DNA of 22,940 nt from DATAQC01 sp038232455 (GCA_038232455.1 JBBSHU010000045.1:1-22940), one strand, 5' to 3'. Positions 7,997 through 15,773 are shown, numbered from the stretch's first letter. Notes: a model not told the origin generated them from the sequence alone. Numbers and translations: made by a program.

Positions 7997-10203
7997 CGAC
8001 CGACGCGGCGGGCACGGCGACCCCGGGCGGATCGGCCCCTGTCGAGGAGCTGCCTCTCCCGCCGACGGTCGAACGCCACGGTCGCCGCCGCCGCCCCTCA
8101 GGCGCCCCTCCGCCGTTCCCCAGGAAGATCGGCCCGAGTGGCAAGGTCTGGCTGGCTGCGTCGGTCGGCGTGCTCGTCTGGGTGGTCGTCGCGACGAATC
8201 TCGAATCGGCGCGCCGCCTCACCGAGCGGGAAGACGCCGCTCTCCTTCGACCGATTGCGGCTCTACGCACCGACTGGCTCACCGGCGTCATGAGCGCCGT
8301 CCATCGCATCGATTCGGGCTGGCTTGTCACGACGTCCGCCGTCGTGTTGATCCTGGCGCTCATCGCCCTCCGGCGATGGCGCCACCTGTTCACCTTCCTC
8401 GCCTGCCTCGTCGTCCTCGAGTTCGTCGGCAACCTCATTTATCACGGGTTCTCCCGGCCACGGCCCTACGACGTGACCATCATCGGGCGTTGGGCAGGGT
8501 TTTCCATGCCGGCCCCACCGGTGGCCGTGCTCACCATGGTCTGGCTCGGGGTCGCCTACGGGCTCGTCGTCGCCGGACGCCCCCGGACCATCGCCAAGGG
8601 CGTTTCGGCCGTTGCCGTGGCCCTGTTTGCCTCCGCCGAGTTGTACCTCGGCGTCTACCATCCCTCCGACATCGTCGTGGGGGTGGTTCTCACCGTCGCC
8701 ATCGTCCTCAACGCCTTCCGGATCTTCACCCCGAACGAGGTGTTCCCCGTCTCCTACCGGCGGGCGAAGACCGCGCATCTCGACGTCGGCGGACGTCGTG
8801 GCGAGGCCCTGCGCCAAGCCGTGCAGGATCAACTTGGTCTCACCGTCGTCGATGTCACGCCGGTTGGGCTGGAGGGCTCGGGGGGCTCGACCCCGCTTCG
8901 GATCTGCGTGGCCGGAAACCCCGACACCTATCTGTTCGGGAAGCTCTACGCCATGAGCCACGTTCGGGCTGACCGGTGGTACAAGCTGGGCCGGACCATC
9001 CTCTACGGACGCCTCGAGGACGAAGCTCCGTTCCAGTCGGTCCGTCGCCTCGTCGAGTACGAGGACTACGCCTCCCGGCTCCTCAGCGACATCGGCATTC
9101 CCACGGCGGTGCCCTTCGGAATCGTGGAGCTGACCCCGGAACGGGAGTACCTGCTGGTCACCGAGTTCTTCGACGGGGCCATCGAGATCGCCGACGCCGA
9201 GGTCGACGACGGAGTGATCGACCAGGGACTGGCCATCATTCGCCAACTCTGGGACGCCGGCCTCGCGCACCGGGACATCAAGCCGGCAAACCTGCTGGTG
9301 CGCGACGGCCACATGTTCGTCATCGACACGTTCTTCGTCCAGGTCCGCCCGTCACCCTGGCGCCAGGCCGTCGACCTGGCCAACATGATGCTCGTACTCG
9401 CCGTGCGCACCGACGCCGAACGTGTGTACCAGCATGCCCTCCGGTTCTTCACCCCGGACGACATCGCCGAGGCCTTCGCCGCTGCGCGCGGGGTCGCCAG
9501 CCCGACGCAGCTGCGCACGATGATGAAACGCGATGGTCGCAACCTGTTGGCGCAGTTCCGCGCCCTGGCCCCCGAGCGGCGCCCGATCGGGCTGCAGCGC
9601 TGGAGCTTCAGGCGCCTCGCCCTCGTTGTCGCCGGACTGGCCGGCGCCATCTTCGCCGTCGGGGCAACGGCTGGCCTGGTGTCGCCGGCATACGACCTGG
9701 GCGTGAGTGGAACGCCCACCTGCGGTACGGGCGGCCTGATGATCCTCATGGCCCAGGCCGTGCCCTCGGCCACCTCGGTCCCCTGCGTCGACTCGCTTCC
9801 GGCCGGGTGGAAGCTGGGCGGTGCCCACGTCCGCCGCAATCGAGCATCGTTCTGGCTCGACTCCGACCGGGGTGGGCCCCACGCTGTGGAGGCGACGCTG
9901 CTGCCACCGGGCGACTGCGCCGTTACCGGGGCGACGGAGGTGCCGAGCGACGAGGTAGGCATGCGCCGGTTCGAGCGGCCCGAGCGCCTCGCACCCAACC
10001 TGCGCAGCACCCGCTCGTACCTGTTCCCCGGCGGGTGCATCACCTACCGCTTCTCGTTCGCCGGCCCCGCCACCGCGACGCTCATGTTCGACGCCGACCG
10101 GGCGCTGGGGGCCGAACCCCGCGCCGAGCTGGCGGCATCGGTCCGGCATGGGAACAGACTGCGTCTGTGCGGTGCCGGGGTGGACTGCCCCGGAGGGTCA
10201 TGA
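7993..10203 (+). CDS. degenerate PAP2 / protein-kinase-like / ectodomain fusion
   Basis: This 736-residue protein has three parts. Residues about 50-250 are a six-helix membrane domain resembling PAP2. The motif-1 Lys is absent around GFSRPRP (153-158), SMPAPP replaces PSGH near 171-176, and the third-motif Arg is missing. Only His223 and Asp226 (GVYHPSD) remain, so this domain is probably not catalytic. Residues about 265-520 are kinase-like, with Lys317 (FGKLY), HRDIKPAN with Asp428 and Asn433, and IDTFF with Asp445 in place of DFG. It may still bind and transfer phosphate. A single membrane helix (about 538-565) leads to a C-terminal domain of about 170 residues with six Cys, probably extracytoplasmic and disulfide-bonded. 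The GTG start overlaps the upstream TGA. The stop overlaps the next ATG. The substrate is unknown. Confidence 0.85.
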   Translation: MTTDAAGTATPGGSAPVEELPLPPTVERHGRRRRPSGAPPPFPRKIGPSGKVWLAASVGVLVWVVVATNLESARRLTEREDAALLRPIAALRTDWLTGVMSAVHRIDSGWLVTTSAVVLILALIALRRWRHLFTFLACLVVLEFVGNLIYHGFSRPRPYDVTIIGRWAGFSMPAPPVAVLTMVWLGVAYGLVVAGRPRTIAKGVSAVAVALFASAELYLGVYHPSDIVVGVVLTVAIVLNAFRIFTPNEVFPVSYRRAKTAHLDVGGRRGEALRQAVQDQLGLTVVDVTPVGLEGSGGSTPLRICVAGNPDTYLFGKLYAMSHVRADRWYKLGRTILYGRLEDEAPFQSVRRLVEYEDYASRLLSDIGIPTAVPFGIVELTPEREYLLVTEFFDGAIEIADAEVDDGVIDQGLAIIRQLWDAGLAHRDIKPANLLVRDGHMFVIDTFFVQVRPSPWRQAVDLANMMLVLAVRTDAERVYQHALRFFTPDDIAEAFAAARGVASPTQLRTMMKRDGRNLLAQFRALAPERRPIGLQRWSFRRLALVVAGLAGAIFAVGATAGLVSPAYDLGVSGTPTCGTGGLMILMAQAVPSATSVPCVDSLPAGWKLGGAHVRRNRASFWLDSDRGGPHAVEATLLPPGDCAVTGATEVPSDEVGMRRFERPERLAPNLRSTRSYLFPGGCITYRFSFAGPATATLMFDADRALGAEPRAELAASVRHGNRLRLCGAGVDCPGGS

Positions 10204-12632
10204 CCCACGATGTCGCCCGGGAGCCGGTCGACGTGATCGCGCCGTCGGTGGCCGACACAGACCTGGCCCAGTCCGACGGGCTCGACCTTCGTCCGCCGGG
10301 CGACCGTTACTACCGCCATCCGGGTGACGTCGTGCGGCTGGTGTCGTGGACAGTGGCGGTCGCCCTGCTGGCCGGGTTCATGTCGATCGGTACCAACACC
10401 GCCCAGGGCCTCACCACCGACTTCCAGCGGACCGTGTCGCGGGTGCCACTGTCGGTTCGCGAGTTGGCACTGGCACTGGCCCAGGTGGCGTCGGTGGCGA
10501 CACCGGTGGTCGTCGTAGTCCCCCTGGTCGTTCGTCGGCGGTGGCGCCGACTCGGGATGGTGGTCGTCGCGGCCGTTGCCGGAGCCGCCGTCATGGAGCT
10601 GCTCACCCGCGTGCTGGATCTGTCCCAGACATTGGTGGGTGCCGTCGCCGGCACGACGTGGGTTGCCTCCGCCCGGTTCCCTCCACTCGCCTATGTGGCC
10701 GGCGCTGCGGCGGTGGTCATGATAGGCAAGCCCTGGCTCAGCCGCTCCTGGCGGCGGGCTGCCGATGTTGCCCTCGTCGTCCTCGCTCTGGTGATGGCCG
10801 TCGCCGGGCGCAGTGGCACGCCGGGGCTGCTCCTGGCTCTCGCCGCCGGAGCATCGATCGGCGCGGCCCTCCTGGTCGCGTTCGGCGCGCCCAACCGTCG
10901 ACCGGCACCGGCGGCGATCGTCGCGTCCTTGCGAGAAGCCGGCCTCGCCGTGACGAGCGTCGCCCTCCAGCGCGCCGAGGGCGGCCGGGCCCAGCTCTAC
11001 GTGGGTATCGGCCCAGAGGGTGGGCACACCTTCGTCAAGGTCTACGGACGTGACAGCCGGGATGCCGATCTCCTGTACCGCGGCTACCGTGCCCTGCTTC
11101 TGCGGGGGCCCAACGACGACTGGCCGTCGCTTTCCCTCAAGCATGGCGTGGAGCATGAGGCGTTCCTCCTCCTTCTCGCCCGCCAGGCGGAGGTCAGGTG
11201 CCCACAGGTGGAGGGGTTGGCCTCTCTTCCCGACGGTTCCATGGCCCTTGCCCTCGAGGACATCGCCGGACCGCGCCTCGACTCTCTCGAGGCCGCCGAG
11301 ATCGACGACGAGATCCTCGACGCGACCTGGCGAGAAGTGGCCATGTTGCACCGCGCCCGCATCGCTCATCGCTCACTTCGGGCCGCCAACGTGCTCGTGC
11401 GGGCCGAAAGACCGGTGCTGATCGACTTCGGTTTCGCCGAGGAGTCGTCCACGCCCCGGATGCAGGCGATCGACCGGGCCGAGCTGGTGGCCTCGTTGGC
11501 TCTCCTCGTGGGCCCCGACCGGGCCGTCGCCTCCGCCCGGCGGGTTCTCGGGGAGGCCGACCTCGGCACCGCCGCCCCGTACCTACAGCCACTGGCGTTG
11601 TCGGCAGCCACCCGCAGGCAGCAGTCCAAGGCCGTTCTCGGCGGGCTCCGTTCGGCCGTCACCCCGGCCACCGCCGAAGCGGTCCCGCTGGAGCGTCTTG
11701 TGCGCGTGCGGCCCCGTACGCTGCTGACCATCGCCGCACTGACCGGCGCGTTCTACGTCCTGCTTCCCCAGCTTGCCAGCGTGAACGACAGCTTCCGCGC
11801 CCTGGGCTCGGCGAACTGGGCCTGGCTCCTCGTCTCTCTCGTCACGTCCCTCGCCACGTACGTCTTCGCCGCCATTGGCCTGGCCGGGAGCATTCCCGGG
11901 CACCTCCCCTTGATGCCCGCCGTCGGTGTGCAGGTGGCGTCGTCGTTCGTCAATCGCGTCACCCCGGCCAATGTCGCTGGCATGACGCTGAACGTGCGCT
12001 TCCTCCGAAAGTCAGGCGTCGAGCCGGCGGAGGCGGTGACGGGTGTCGGTGTCAACTCGCTCGCCGGAGCCCTCATGCACATGGTCCTTCTGGCCCTGTT
12101 CTTCACCTGGGCCGGGCAGGGCGGCGGAAGCGCGTTCAAGATCCCGAGCGGAAGCAAACTGCTCGTGGCCGTGGCCGCCCTGTTCGTACTCGCAGGTGTC
12201 GTCGGCGCGACCCGACGGGGTCGCCGATTGGTGCGCACCCATGTGGTGGGGAACGTGAAGCGCTCCTTTTCCAGCATCGCCGCGCTGGGACGATCACCCG
12301 TGAAGCTCGCCGCCCTCTTCGGGGGGTCAGTGGGATTGACCATGTCCTACGTCGCCGCCCTGGTCGCCGCCGTCGCGGCCTTCCATGGCGGGGTGTCGTT
12401 CGCCGATGTGGGAGCGGTGTATCTCGGCTCGTCGATCATCGCCGCGGCGGCGCCCACTCCGGGCGGCCTGGGTGCCCTGGAGGCCACGCTCGTGGCTGGA
12501 CTCACCGGCGTCGGCATGGCCTCGGGACCGGCGGTGGCCGCCGTCCTCAGCTACCGCCTGGCCACCTACTGGATCCCGATCGTGCCCGGCTGGCTCAGCA
12601 TCCGCGCCCTTGCACGTCGCGGGTACATCTAG
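10200..12632 (+). CDS. membrane / pseudokinase / MprF-type flippase-like fusion
   Basis: This is an 810-residue protein starting at an ATG that overlaps the previous stop (ATGA). Residues about 45-235 form a multi-helix membrane domain with PAP2-like spacing but no catalytic motif. Residues about 240-480 are kinase-like: Lys280 (FVKVYG), then HRSLRAAN, where Ser392 replaces the catalytic Asp while Asn397 is kept, then an intact IDFGFAE (Asp409). This predicts a pseudokinase or an unusual enzyme. Residues about 503-810 match the lysylphosphatidylglycerol synthase transmembrane (UPF0104/YbhN) family, with SFVNRVTPANVAGMTLNVRF and APTPGGLGALEATLVAGL. In MprF that module flips a lipid across the membrane. 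The aminoacyl-transferase domain of MprF is absent. It is probably a lipid-handling or sensing protein paired with the preceding fusion. Confidence 0.86.
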   Translation: MTHDVAREPVDVIAPSVADTDLAQSDGLDLRPPGDRYYRHPGDVVRLVSWTVAVALLAGFMSIGTNTAQGLTTDFQRTVSRVPLSVRELALALAQVASVATPVVVVVPLVVRRRWRRLGMVVVAAVAGAAVMELLTRVLDLSQTLVGAVAGTTWVASARFPPLAYVAGAAAVVMIGKPWLSRSWRRAADVALVVLALVMAVAGRSGTPGLLLALAAGASIGAALLVAFGAPNRRPAPAAIVASLREAGLAVTSVALQRAEGGRAQLYVGIGPEGGHTFVKVYGRDSRDADLLYRGYRALLLRGPNDDWPSLSLKHGVEHEAFLLLLARQAEVRCPQVEGLASLPDGSMALALEDIAGPRLDSLEAAEIDDEILDATWREVAMLHRARIAHRSLRAANVLVRAERPVLIDFGFAEESSTPRMQAIDRAELVASLALLVGPDRAVASARRVLGEADLGTAAPYLQPLALSAATRRQQSKAVLGGLRSAVTPATAEAVPLERLVRVRPRTLLTIAALTGAFYVLLPQLASVNDSFRALGSANWAWLLVSLVTSLATYVFAAIGLAGSIPGHLPLMPAVGVQVASSFVNRVTPANVAGMTLNVRFLRKSGVEPAEAVTGVGVNSLAGALMHMVLLALFFTWAGQGGGSAFKIPSGSKLLVAVAALFVLAGVVGATRRGRRLVRTHVVGNVKRSFSSIAALGRSPVKLAALFGGSVGLTMSYVAALVAAVAAFHGGVSFADVGAVYLGSSIIAAAAPTPGGLGALEATLVAGLTGVGMASGPAVAAVLSYRLATYWIPIVPGWLSIRALARRGYI

Positions 12633-13274
12633 GTGCGTACGATCGGGAACCGTCGGATGCGGCACTCGGAGACGGTCGCGCTCGTGGGCGGTACCGCCGT
12701 GTTGAGTGTGACCTGGGCCGCGGTGAGCGTGGCCAAGACCCTGCCGTCATGGGAGGAGCGGGCGTTCAGGCGGGTGAACGAACTGCCGGATACCATCTGG
12801 CCCCTGGCCTGGGGCCCGATGCAGCTGGGGAGTCTGGCCGGGTCGTTCGGAGCAGTGGTCCTCATCTCGGCGGTGAGTGGGGACCGCCGCCTGAGGGGCG
12901 CTGCTCTGGGCGCGACCCAGGCGGCGTGGTGGGCGGGCAAGCTCGTCAAGGTGTTGGTGTCGCGGCCCCGACCAGCAGGCCTGTTGGGTGGCGTGCATCT
13001 TCGGGAAAGGTGCCGCGGCCACGGGTACCTGTCTGGTCACGCTGCCGTCGCTTTCGCCCTCGCCTCGGTCGTGGCCCCCTCGATGCCGTACCGGTGGCGA
13101 CCCGCTCCATTCGCAGCGGCCGCCGGCGTGGCCTTCGGTCGGGTCTACGCCGGGGCCCACCTGCCGATCGACGTGATCGGCGGAGCCGGCCTCGGTGTCA
13201 TGTCGGGCACGTCGGCCCGTTGGTTCACCGGACTGGGCGGTGCGGGCAGGCCGGTGTCTGGGCGACGCGAGTGA
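12633..13274 (+). CDS. PAP2-family membrane phosphatase
   Basis: This 213-residue membrane phosphatase has intact PAP2 motifs: KVLVSRPRP, GYLSGHAA and GRVYAGAHLPIDV. About five or six helices are visible. The GTG start directly abuts the TAG of the preceding fusion gene. An ATG eight codons later (12657) is an alternative. Its sequence around EERAFRRVNELPD and WGPMQLGSL resembles the divergent PAP2 protein at 6304-6927 (KDSFHAVNDLP, WPFQQLGAL), so the two are probably paralogs. Its stop overlaps the GTG proposed for the next PAP2 gene. It likely supplies outer-face lipid dephosphorylation for the same system as the two fusion proteins. Confidence 0.86.
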   Translation: MRTIGNRRMRHSETVALVGGTAVLSVTWAAVSVAKTLPSWEERAFRRVNELPDTIWPLAWGPMQLGSLAGSFGAVVLISAVSGDRRLRGAALGATQAAWWAGKLVKVLVSRPRPAGLLGGVHLRERCRGHGYLSGHAAVAFALASVVAPSMPYRWRPAPFAAAAGVAFGRVYAGAHLPIDVIGGAGLGVMSGTSARWFTGLGGAGRPVSGRRE

Positions 13275-13966
13275 GGTTGCCGGCGAAGGACCAGGGGACG
13301 ATGCTGGCCGATCCCCGCCGGACGTTGCGTCTGGCCGGTGTCCTGATTGCCGGTGCCCTCGTCCTGTATGTGGTGGTGTGGATCACGTCGGCCCGGAGCG
13401 TGCTGCAGTGGGGCGACGACCGGGTCCTCGACCTCATGACCGATCTTCGGGCGTCGCCGGTGGTGTCGGCGGCCAAGGGGTTCGACTTCCTCGGGGGCAC
13501 CTGGTGCAATTGGATGCTACGAGTCCTGGCGATCGTGCTGCTGTGTTGGCGACGGCACTGGCTACACCTCACCGCCTTCGCACTGGCCGTGGCCACGTCG
13601 GAGGTGCTCATCGGTACCAGTAAGGCTCTGCTCGACCGACCCCGGCCATCGGGAAGCCTGATGGCAACGTCTGGGGCGTCGTTCCCCTCGGGCCATTCTG
13701 TCGCCGCCGCGGTCACTGCGGTCGGGGTGGTGATCGCCCTGCTCCCGGCCGGACACGCCCGGTGGGTATGGGAACGTCGGGCCGCCCTGTACGTGTCGGT
13801 GATGGCGGTCAGCCGCGTCTACCTCAGCGCTCATTGGCTCTCCGATGTGGTTGCGGGCGCCATGCTCGGCAGTGGCATCGCCCTCGGCTGGCCGGCCCTC
13901 CTGGTCCTGTGGCGGGCTGAGGTGACCGACGGCCGTCCGCGGCCCGAACGGGAGGATCGTCAATGA
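13271..13966 (+). CDS. PAP2-family membrane phosphatase
   Basis: This 231-residue membrane phosphatase has a full catalytic set: KALLDRPRP, SFPSGHSVAAA and SRVYLSAHWLSDV. It is closer to the classical PgpB/UppP-like PAP2 consensus (PSGH kept) than its upstream neighbour. The start is either GTG at 13271, overlapping the previous stop as GTGA, or ATG at 13301 with an AGGGGA purine stretch just before it. I give the longer version because overlaps are the rule in this operon. Six helices are likely. The stop TGA overlaps an ATG that opens a 20-codon frame leading into padR. Confidence 0.86.
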   Translation: MRLPAKDQGTMLADPRRTLRLAGVLIAGALVLYVVVWITSARSVLQWGDDRVLDLMTDLRASPVVSAAKGFDFLGGTWCNWMLRVLAIVLLCWRRHWLHLTAFALAVATSEVLIGTSKALLDRPRPSGSLMATSGASFPSGHSVAAAVTAVGVVIALLPAGHARWVWERRAALYVSVMAVSRVYLSAHWLSDVVAGAMLGSGIALGWPALLVLWRAEVTDGRPRPEREDRQ

Positions 13967-14025
13967 GCGGCGCGGGGGACTATATCGACGGCGAGATCAC
14001 GAGGATCTCTCCCATCCGAAGGTGA
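13963..14025 (+). CDS. 20-residue reading frame bridging PAP2 and padR
   Basis: An ATG at 13963 overlaps the PAP2 stop (ATGA), and the frame ends at TGA 14023-14025, which overlaps the GTG start of padR (GTGA). The peptide would be MSGAGDYIDGEITRISPIRR. It may be a translational-coupling leader that carries ribosomes from the PAP2 gene to padR. Alternatively, it may be the true N-terminus of PadR separated by a one-base shift, since PadR relatives often have a short segment before the LRPCLLLLLAE stretch. No function can be assigned. Confidence 0.3.
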   Translation: MSGAGDYIDGEITRISPIRR

Positions 14026-14465
14026 TGCTGCGTCCGTGCCTGCTCCTCCTACTGGCCGAGCAACCGGGTCACGGCTACGACCTGATCGACCGGCTCAGGT
14101 CTCTGGGATTCGACTCCGACGGAGCCGGCCCCCTCTACCAGCTCCTACGCCGCCTCGATGGGGCGGGGCTGGTGGAGTCCGCCTGGGATGCATCCGCCGC
14201 CGGCCCGGCGCGCCGCACCTACCGGTTGGCCTCCTTGGGATGGTCCACGCTACGGGGCTCGGCCGAGGCCCTCGAGCACCTCAGCGACTTTCTCGGCGAC
14301 TACCGATCTCGCTACCAGCGCGCCCTGGCGGCCGCTCCGGCCGAAGCCGGCCAGCGCGGACCCGACTCGGGCTCTGTACCCGAGTCGTCAGGGGGTCCGG
14401 AACACGAGGGTGACGTTGTGGCCGCCGAAGCCGAAGCTGTTGGAGAGGGCGACGGTCGCCGGTGA
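14022..14465 (+). CDS. PadR-family transcriptional regulator
   Basis: This 147-residue protein has an N-terminal winged helix of the PadR type. LRPCLLLLLAEQPGHGYDLIDRL is the conserved first helix pair. LYQLLRRLDGAGLVES is the recognition region. GPARRTYRLASLGWSTL is the wing. A helical segment follows to about residue 110. The last 40 residues are Gly/Glu/Ala-rich, and the final 26 codons run antisense through the 3' end of fabF. That tail may be acquired read-through rather than functional protein. The start is GTG at 14022 (ATG one codon later). It is the last gene of the PAP2/kinase chain and is its natural candidate repressor. Being within the unit suggests autoregulation, which is inference. 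Confidence 0.82.
   Translation: MMLRPCLLLLLAEQPGHGYDLIDRLRSLGFDSDGAGPLYQLLRRLDGAGLVESAWDASAAGPARRTYRLASLGWSTLRGSAEALEHLSDFLGDYRSRYQRALAAAPAEAGQRGPDSGSVPESSGGPEHEGDVVAAEAEAVGEGDGRR
14363..14387. terminator. hairpin at the fabF 3' end, inside padR
   Basis: CGACTCGGG (14363-14371) pairs perfectly with CCCGAGTCG (14379-14387), giving a 9-bp stem with a 7-base loop, CTCTGTA. It begins one base past the fabF stop codon (complement of 14388-14390), the position of an intrinsic terminator for the minus-strand gene. No T run follows on either strand, so termination may be weak or Rho-assisted. It is also part of the padR coding sequence on the plus strand. Confidence 0.5.
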
Positions 14466-15617
14466 GTCCCGGGCCTCGCCGCCCACCAGGTCGATACCGA
14501 ACTCCGGGTCGGGTCTCCGGAGGTTGATCGTCGGGGGGATCACGTGGTGGCGGAGGACGAGGATGCACGCGATCGCCTCCACTGCCCCCGCCGCGCCCAA
14601 CAGGTGGCCCGTCATCGACTTGGTTGACGACACCGGGACCCGGGTTCCCAGGACCTGGCGGGCGGCCAGCGCCTCAGTGCGGTCGTTGAGCTGAGTCGAT
14701 GTGCCGTGGGCGTTGAGGTAGCCCACGGCGTCGGCGGTGATGGCGGCATCATCGAGCGCCGCCCGCATGGCGGCCATGGCGCCCGCCCCTGCCGGGTCGG
14801 GGGCGGTGAGGTGGTGGGCGTCGGAGCTCGACCCGTGGCCCGCCAGTTCGGCCAGCACCGTGGCCCCCCGGGCCAAGGCGTGCTCCCGTTCCTCGAGCAC
14901 GAGGGCGCCACCGCCCTCACCCACCACGAAACCGTCGCGGTCGATGTCGAAGGGCCGCGACGCCGTCGCCGGGTCGTCGTTGCGAGTGGACAGGGCCTTC
15001 ATCTGGGCGAAGGCGGCGACGCACAGAGGATTGATGACGGCATCCGAGCCGCCGGCGATGGCGGCATCGACCCGGCCGAGGCGGATGAGGTCGGCGGCAG
15101 CGGTGATGGCCGTGGCCGATGCTGCACAGGCCGTGACCGTGCACGAGGTCGGGCCTGTTGCGCCGGTGTCGATGGCTATCTGGCCGGCGACCATGTTCGG
15201 GATCATCATGGGCACGAGGAACGGGCTGACCCGGCTGGGCCCCCGATCCGCCAGTACGCCAGCCTGCTCGACGAGCGTGGTCATCCCCCCGAGGCCGGAC
15301 CCGAAGACCACGCCCACCCGCCCGGGCCGGGCGGCGACATCGAGTTCGCTCTCGGCCACGGCCTGGCGTGCGGCCACCAGGCCGAGGTGGGCGAAACGGT
15401 CCATGCGCCGGGTGTCGCGACTGTCGAAGTGCTCCGACGCGTCGAAACCGACCACCTCGGCGGCGATACGCACGGGAAGCGGGGCCGGGTCGAACGAGCG
15501 AATCGGACCCACGCCCGACCGCCCCGCCACCATTGCCTCCCATGTGGCGTCCACGGTCAGGCCCAGGGGCGTGACGGCGCCCATCCCGGTGACCACTATC
15601 CGCCGTCGGTCGCTCAC
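14388..15617 (-). CDS. fabF: beta-ketoacyl-ACP synthase II
   Basis: This 409-residue condensing enzyme elongates acyl-ACP with malonyl-ACP in type II fatty acid synthesis. Catalytic Cys is about residue 164 (VTACAASAT). His304 (NAHGTST) and His338 (KSMTGHLLGAAGA) complete the Cys-His-His triad with Lys333. The gatekeeper region NSFGFGGHN is at the C-terminus. The length matches FabF closely. The start is GTG at 15617, giving MSDRRRIVVTGMG. Sequence further upstream in frame is not family-like. The gene stands alone, without an acyl carrier protein or other fab genes in the window. It overlaps padR by 78 bases tail to tail and is divergent from the WhiB-like gene. Confidence 0.95.
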   Translation of the reverse strand: MSDRRRIVVTGMGAVTPLGLTVDATWEAMVAGRSGVGPIRSFDPAPLPVRIAAEVVGFDASEHFDSRDTRRMDRFAHLGLVAARQAVAESELDVAARPGRVGVVFGSGLGGMTTLVEQAGVLADRGPSRVSPFLVPMMIPNMVAGQIAIDTGATGPTSCTVTACAASATAITAAADLIRLGRVDAAIAGGSDAVINPLCVAAFAQMKALSTRNDDPATASRPFDIDRDGFVVGEGGGALVLEEREHALARGATVLAELAGHGSSSDAHHLTAPDPAGAGAMAAMRAALDDAAITADAVGYLNAHGTSTQLNDRTEALAARQVLGTRVPVSSTKSMTGHLLGAAGAVEAIACILVLRHHVIPPTINLRRPDPEFGIDLVGGEARDSPATVALSNSFGFGGHNVTLVFRTP

Positions 15618-15745
15618 CTCGATGGCCCCGGCCGTGCCCTGCCGCCGGTTGACCCTGCCATGCCGTAACCGCCCTCTGTCGATCTGGAGGTCGAACGATA
15701 CCCTGCGCCTCTCTCGGCCTTGGGCGGCGTGGCCGGAAATTCGCG

Positions 15746-15761
15746 AACGCCCGGCGGCGTT
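15746..15761. promoter_or_regulatory. short inverted repeat in the fabF-whiB intergenic region
   Basis: AACGC (15746-15750) and GCGTT (15757-15761) form a 5-bp inverted repeat with a six-base spacer. It lies 12 bases before the WhiB-like ATG, in the 156-base divergent gap. It may be an operator, but a match of this size is easily chance. No clear ribosome site precedes the WhiB-like start, so the message may be leaderless or nearly so. Confidence 0.2.
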
Positions 15762-15773
15762 GTACATGCCGAC

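Noticed and set aside
6930..8079. N-terminal extension of the 6304-6927 PAP2 reading frame up to 8079
   Set aside because: It runs antisense through the OpuAC-type gene and lacks family sequence; the membrane protein begins near 6927.
8976..10199. Upstream extension of the 10200-12632 gene
   Set aside because: It overlaps the kinase part of the 736-residue fusion in another frame and is Arg/Pro-rich; the ATG at 10200 overlaps the preceding stop.
11198..13270. Very long plus-strand frame reaching back from the third PAP2 gene
   Set aside because: Arginine-rich shadow of the flippase-like fusion and the second PAP2 gene; only the part from about 13271 shows PAP2 motifs.
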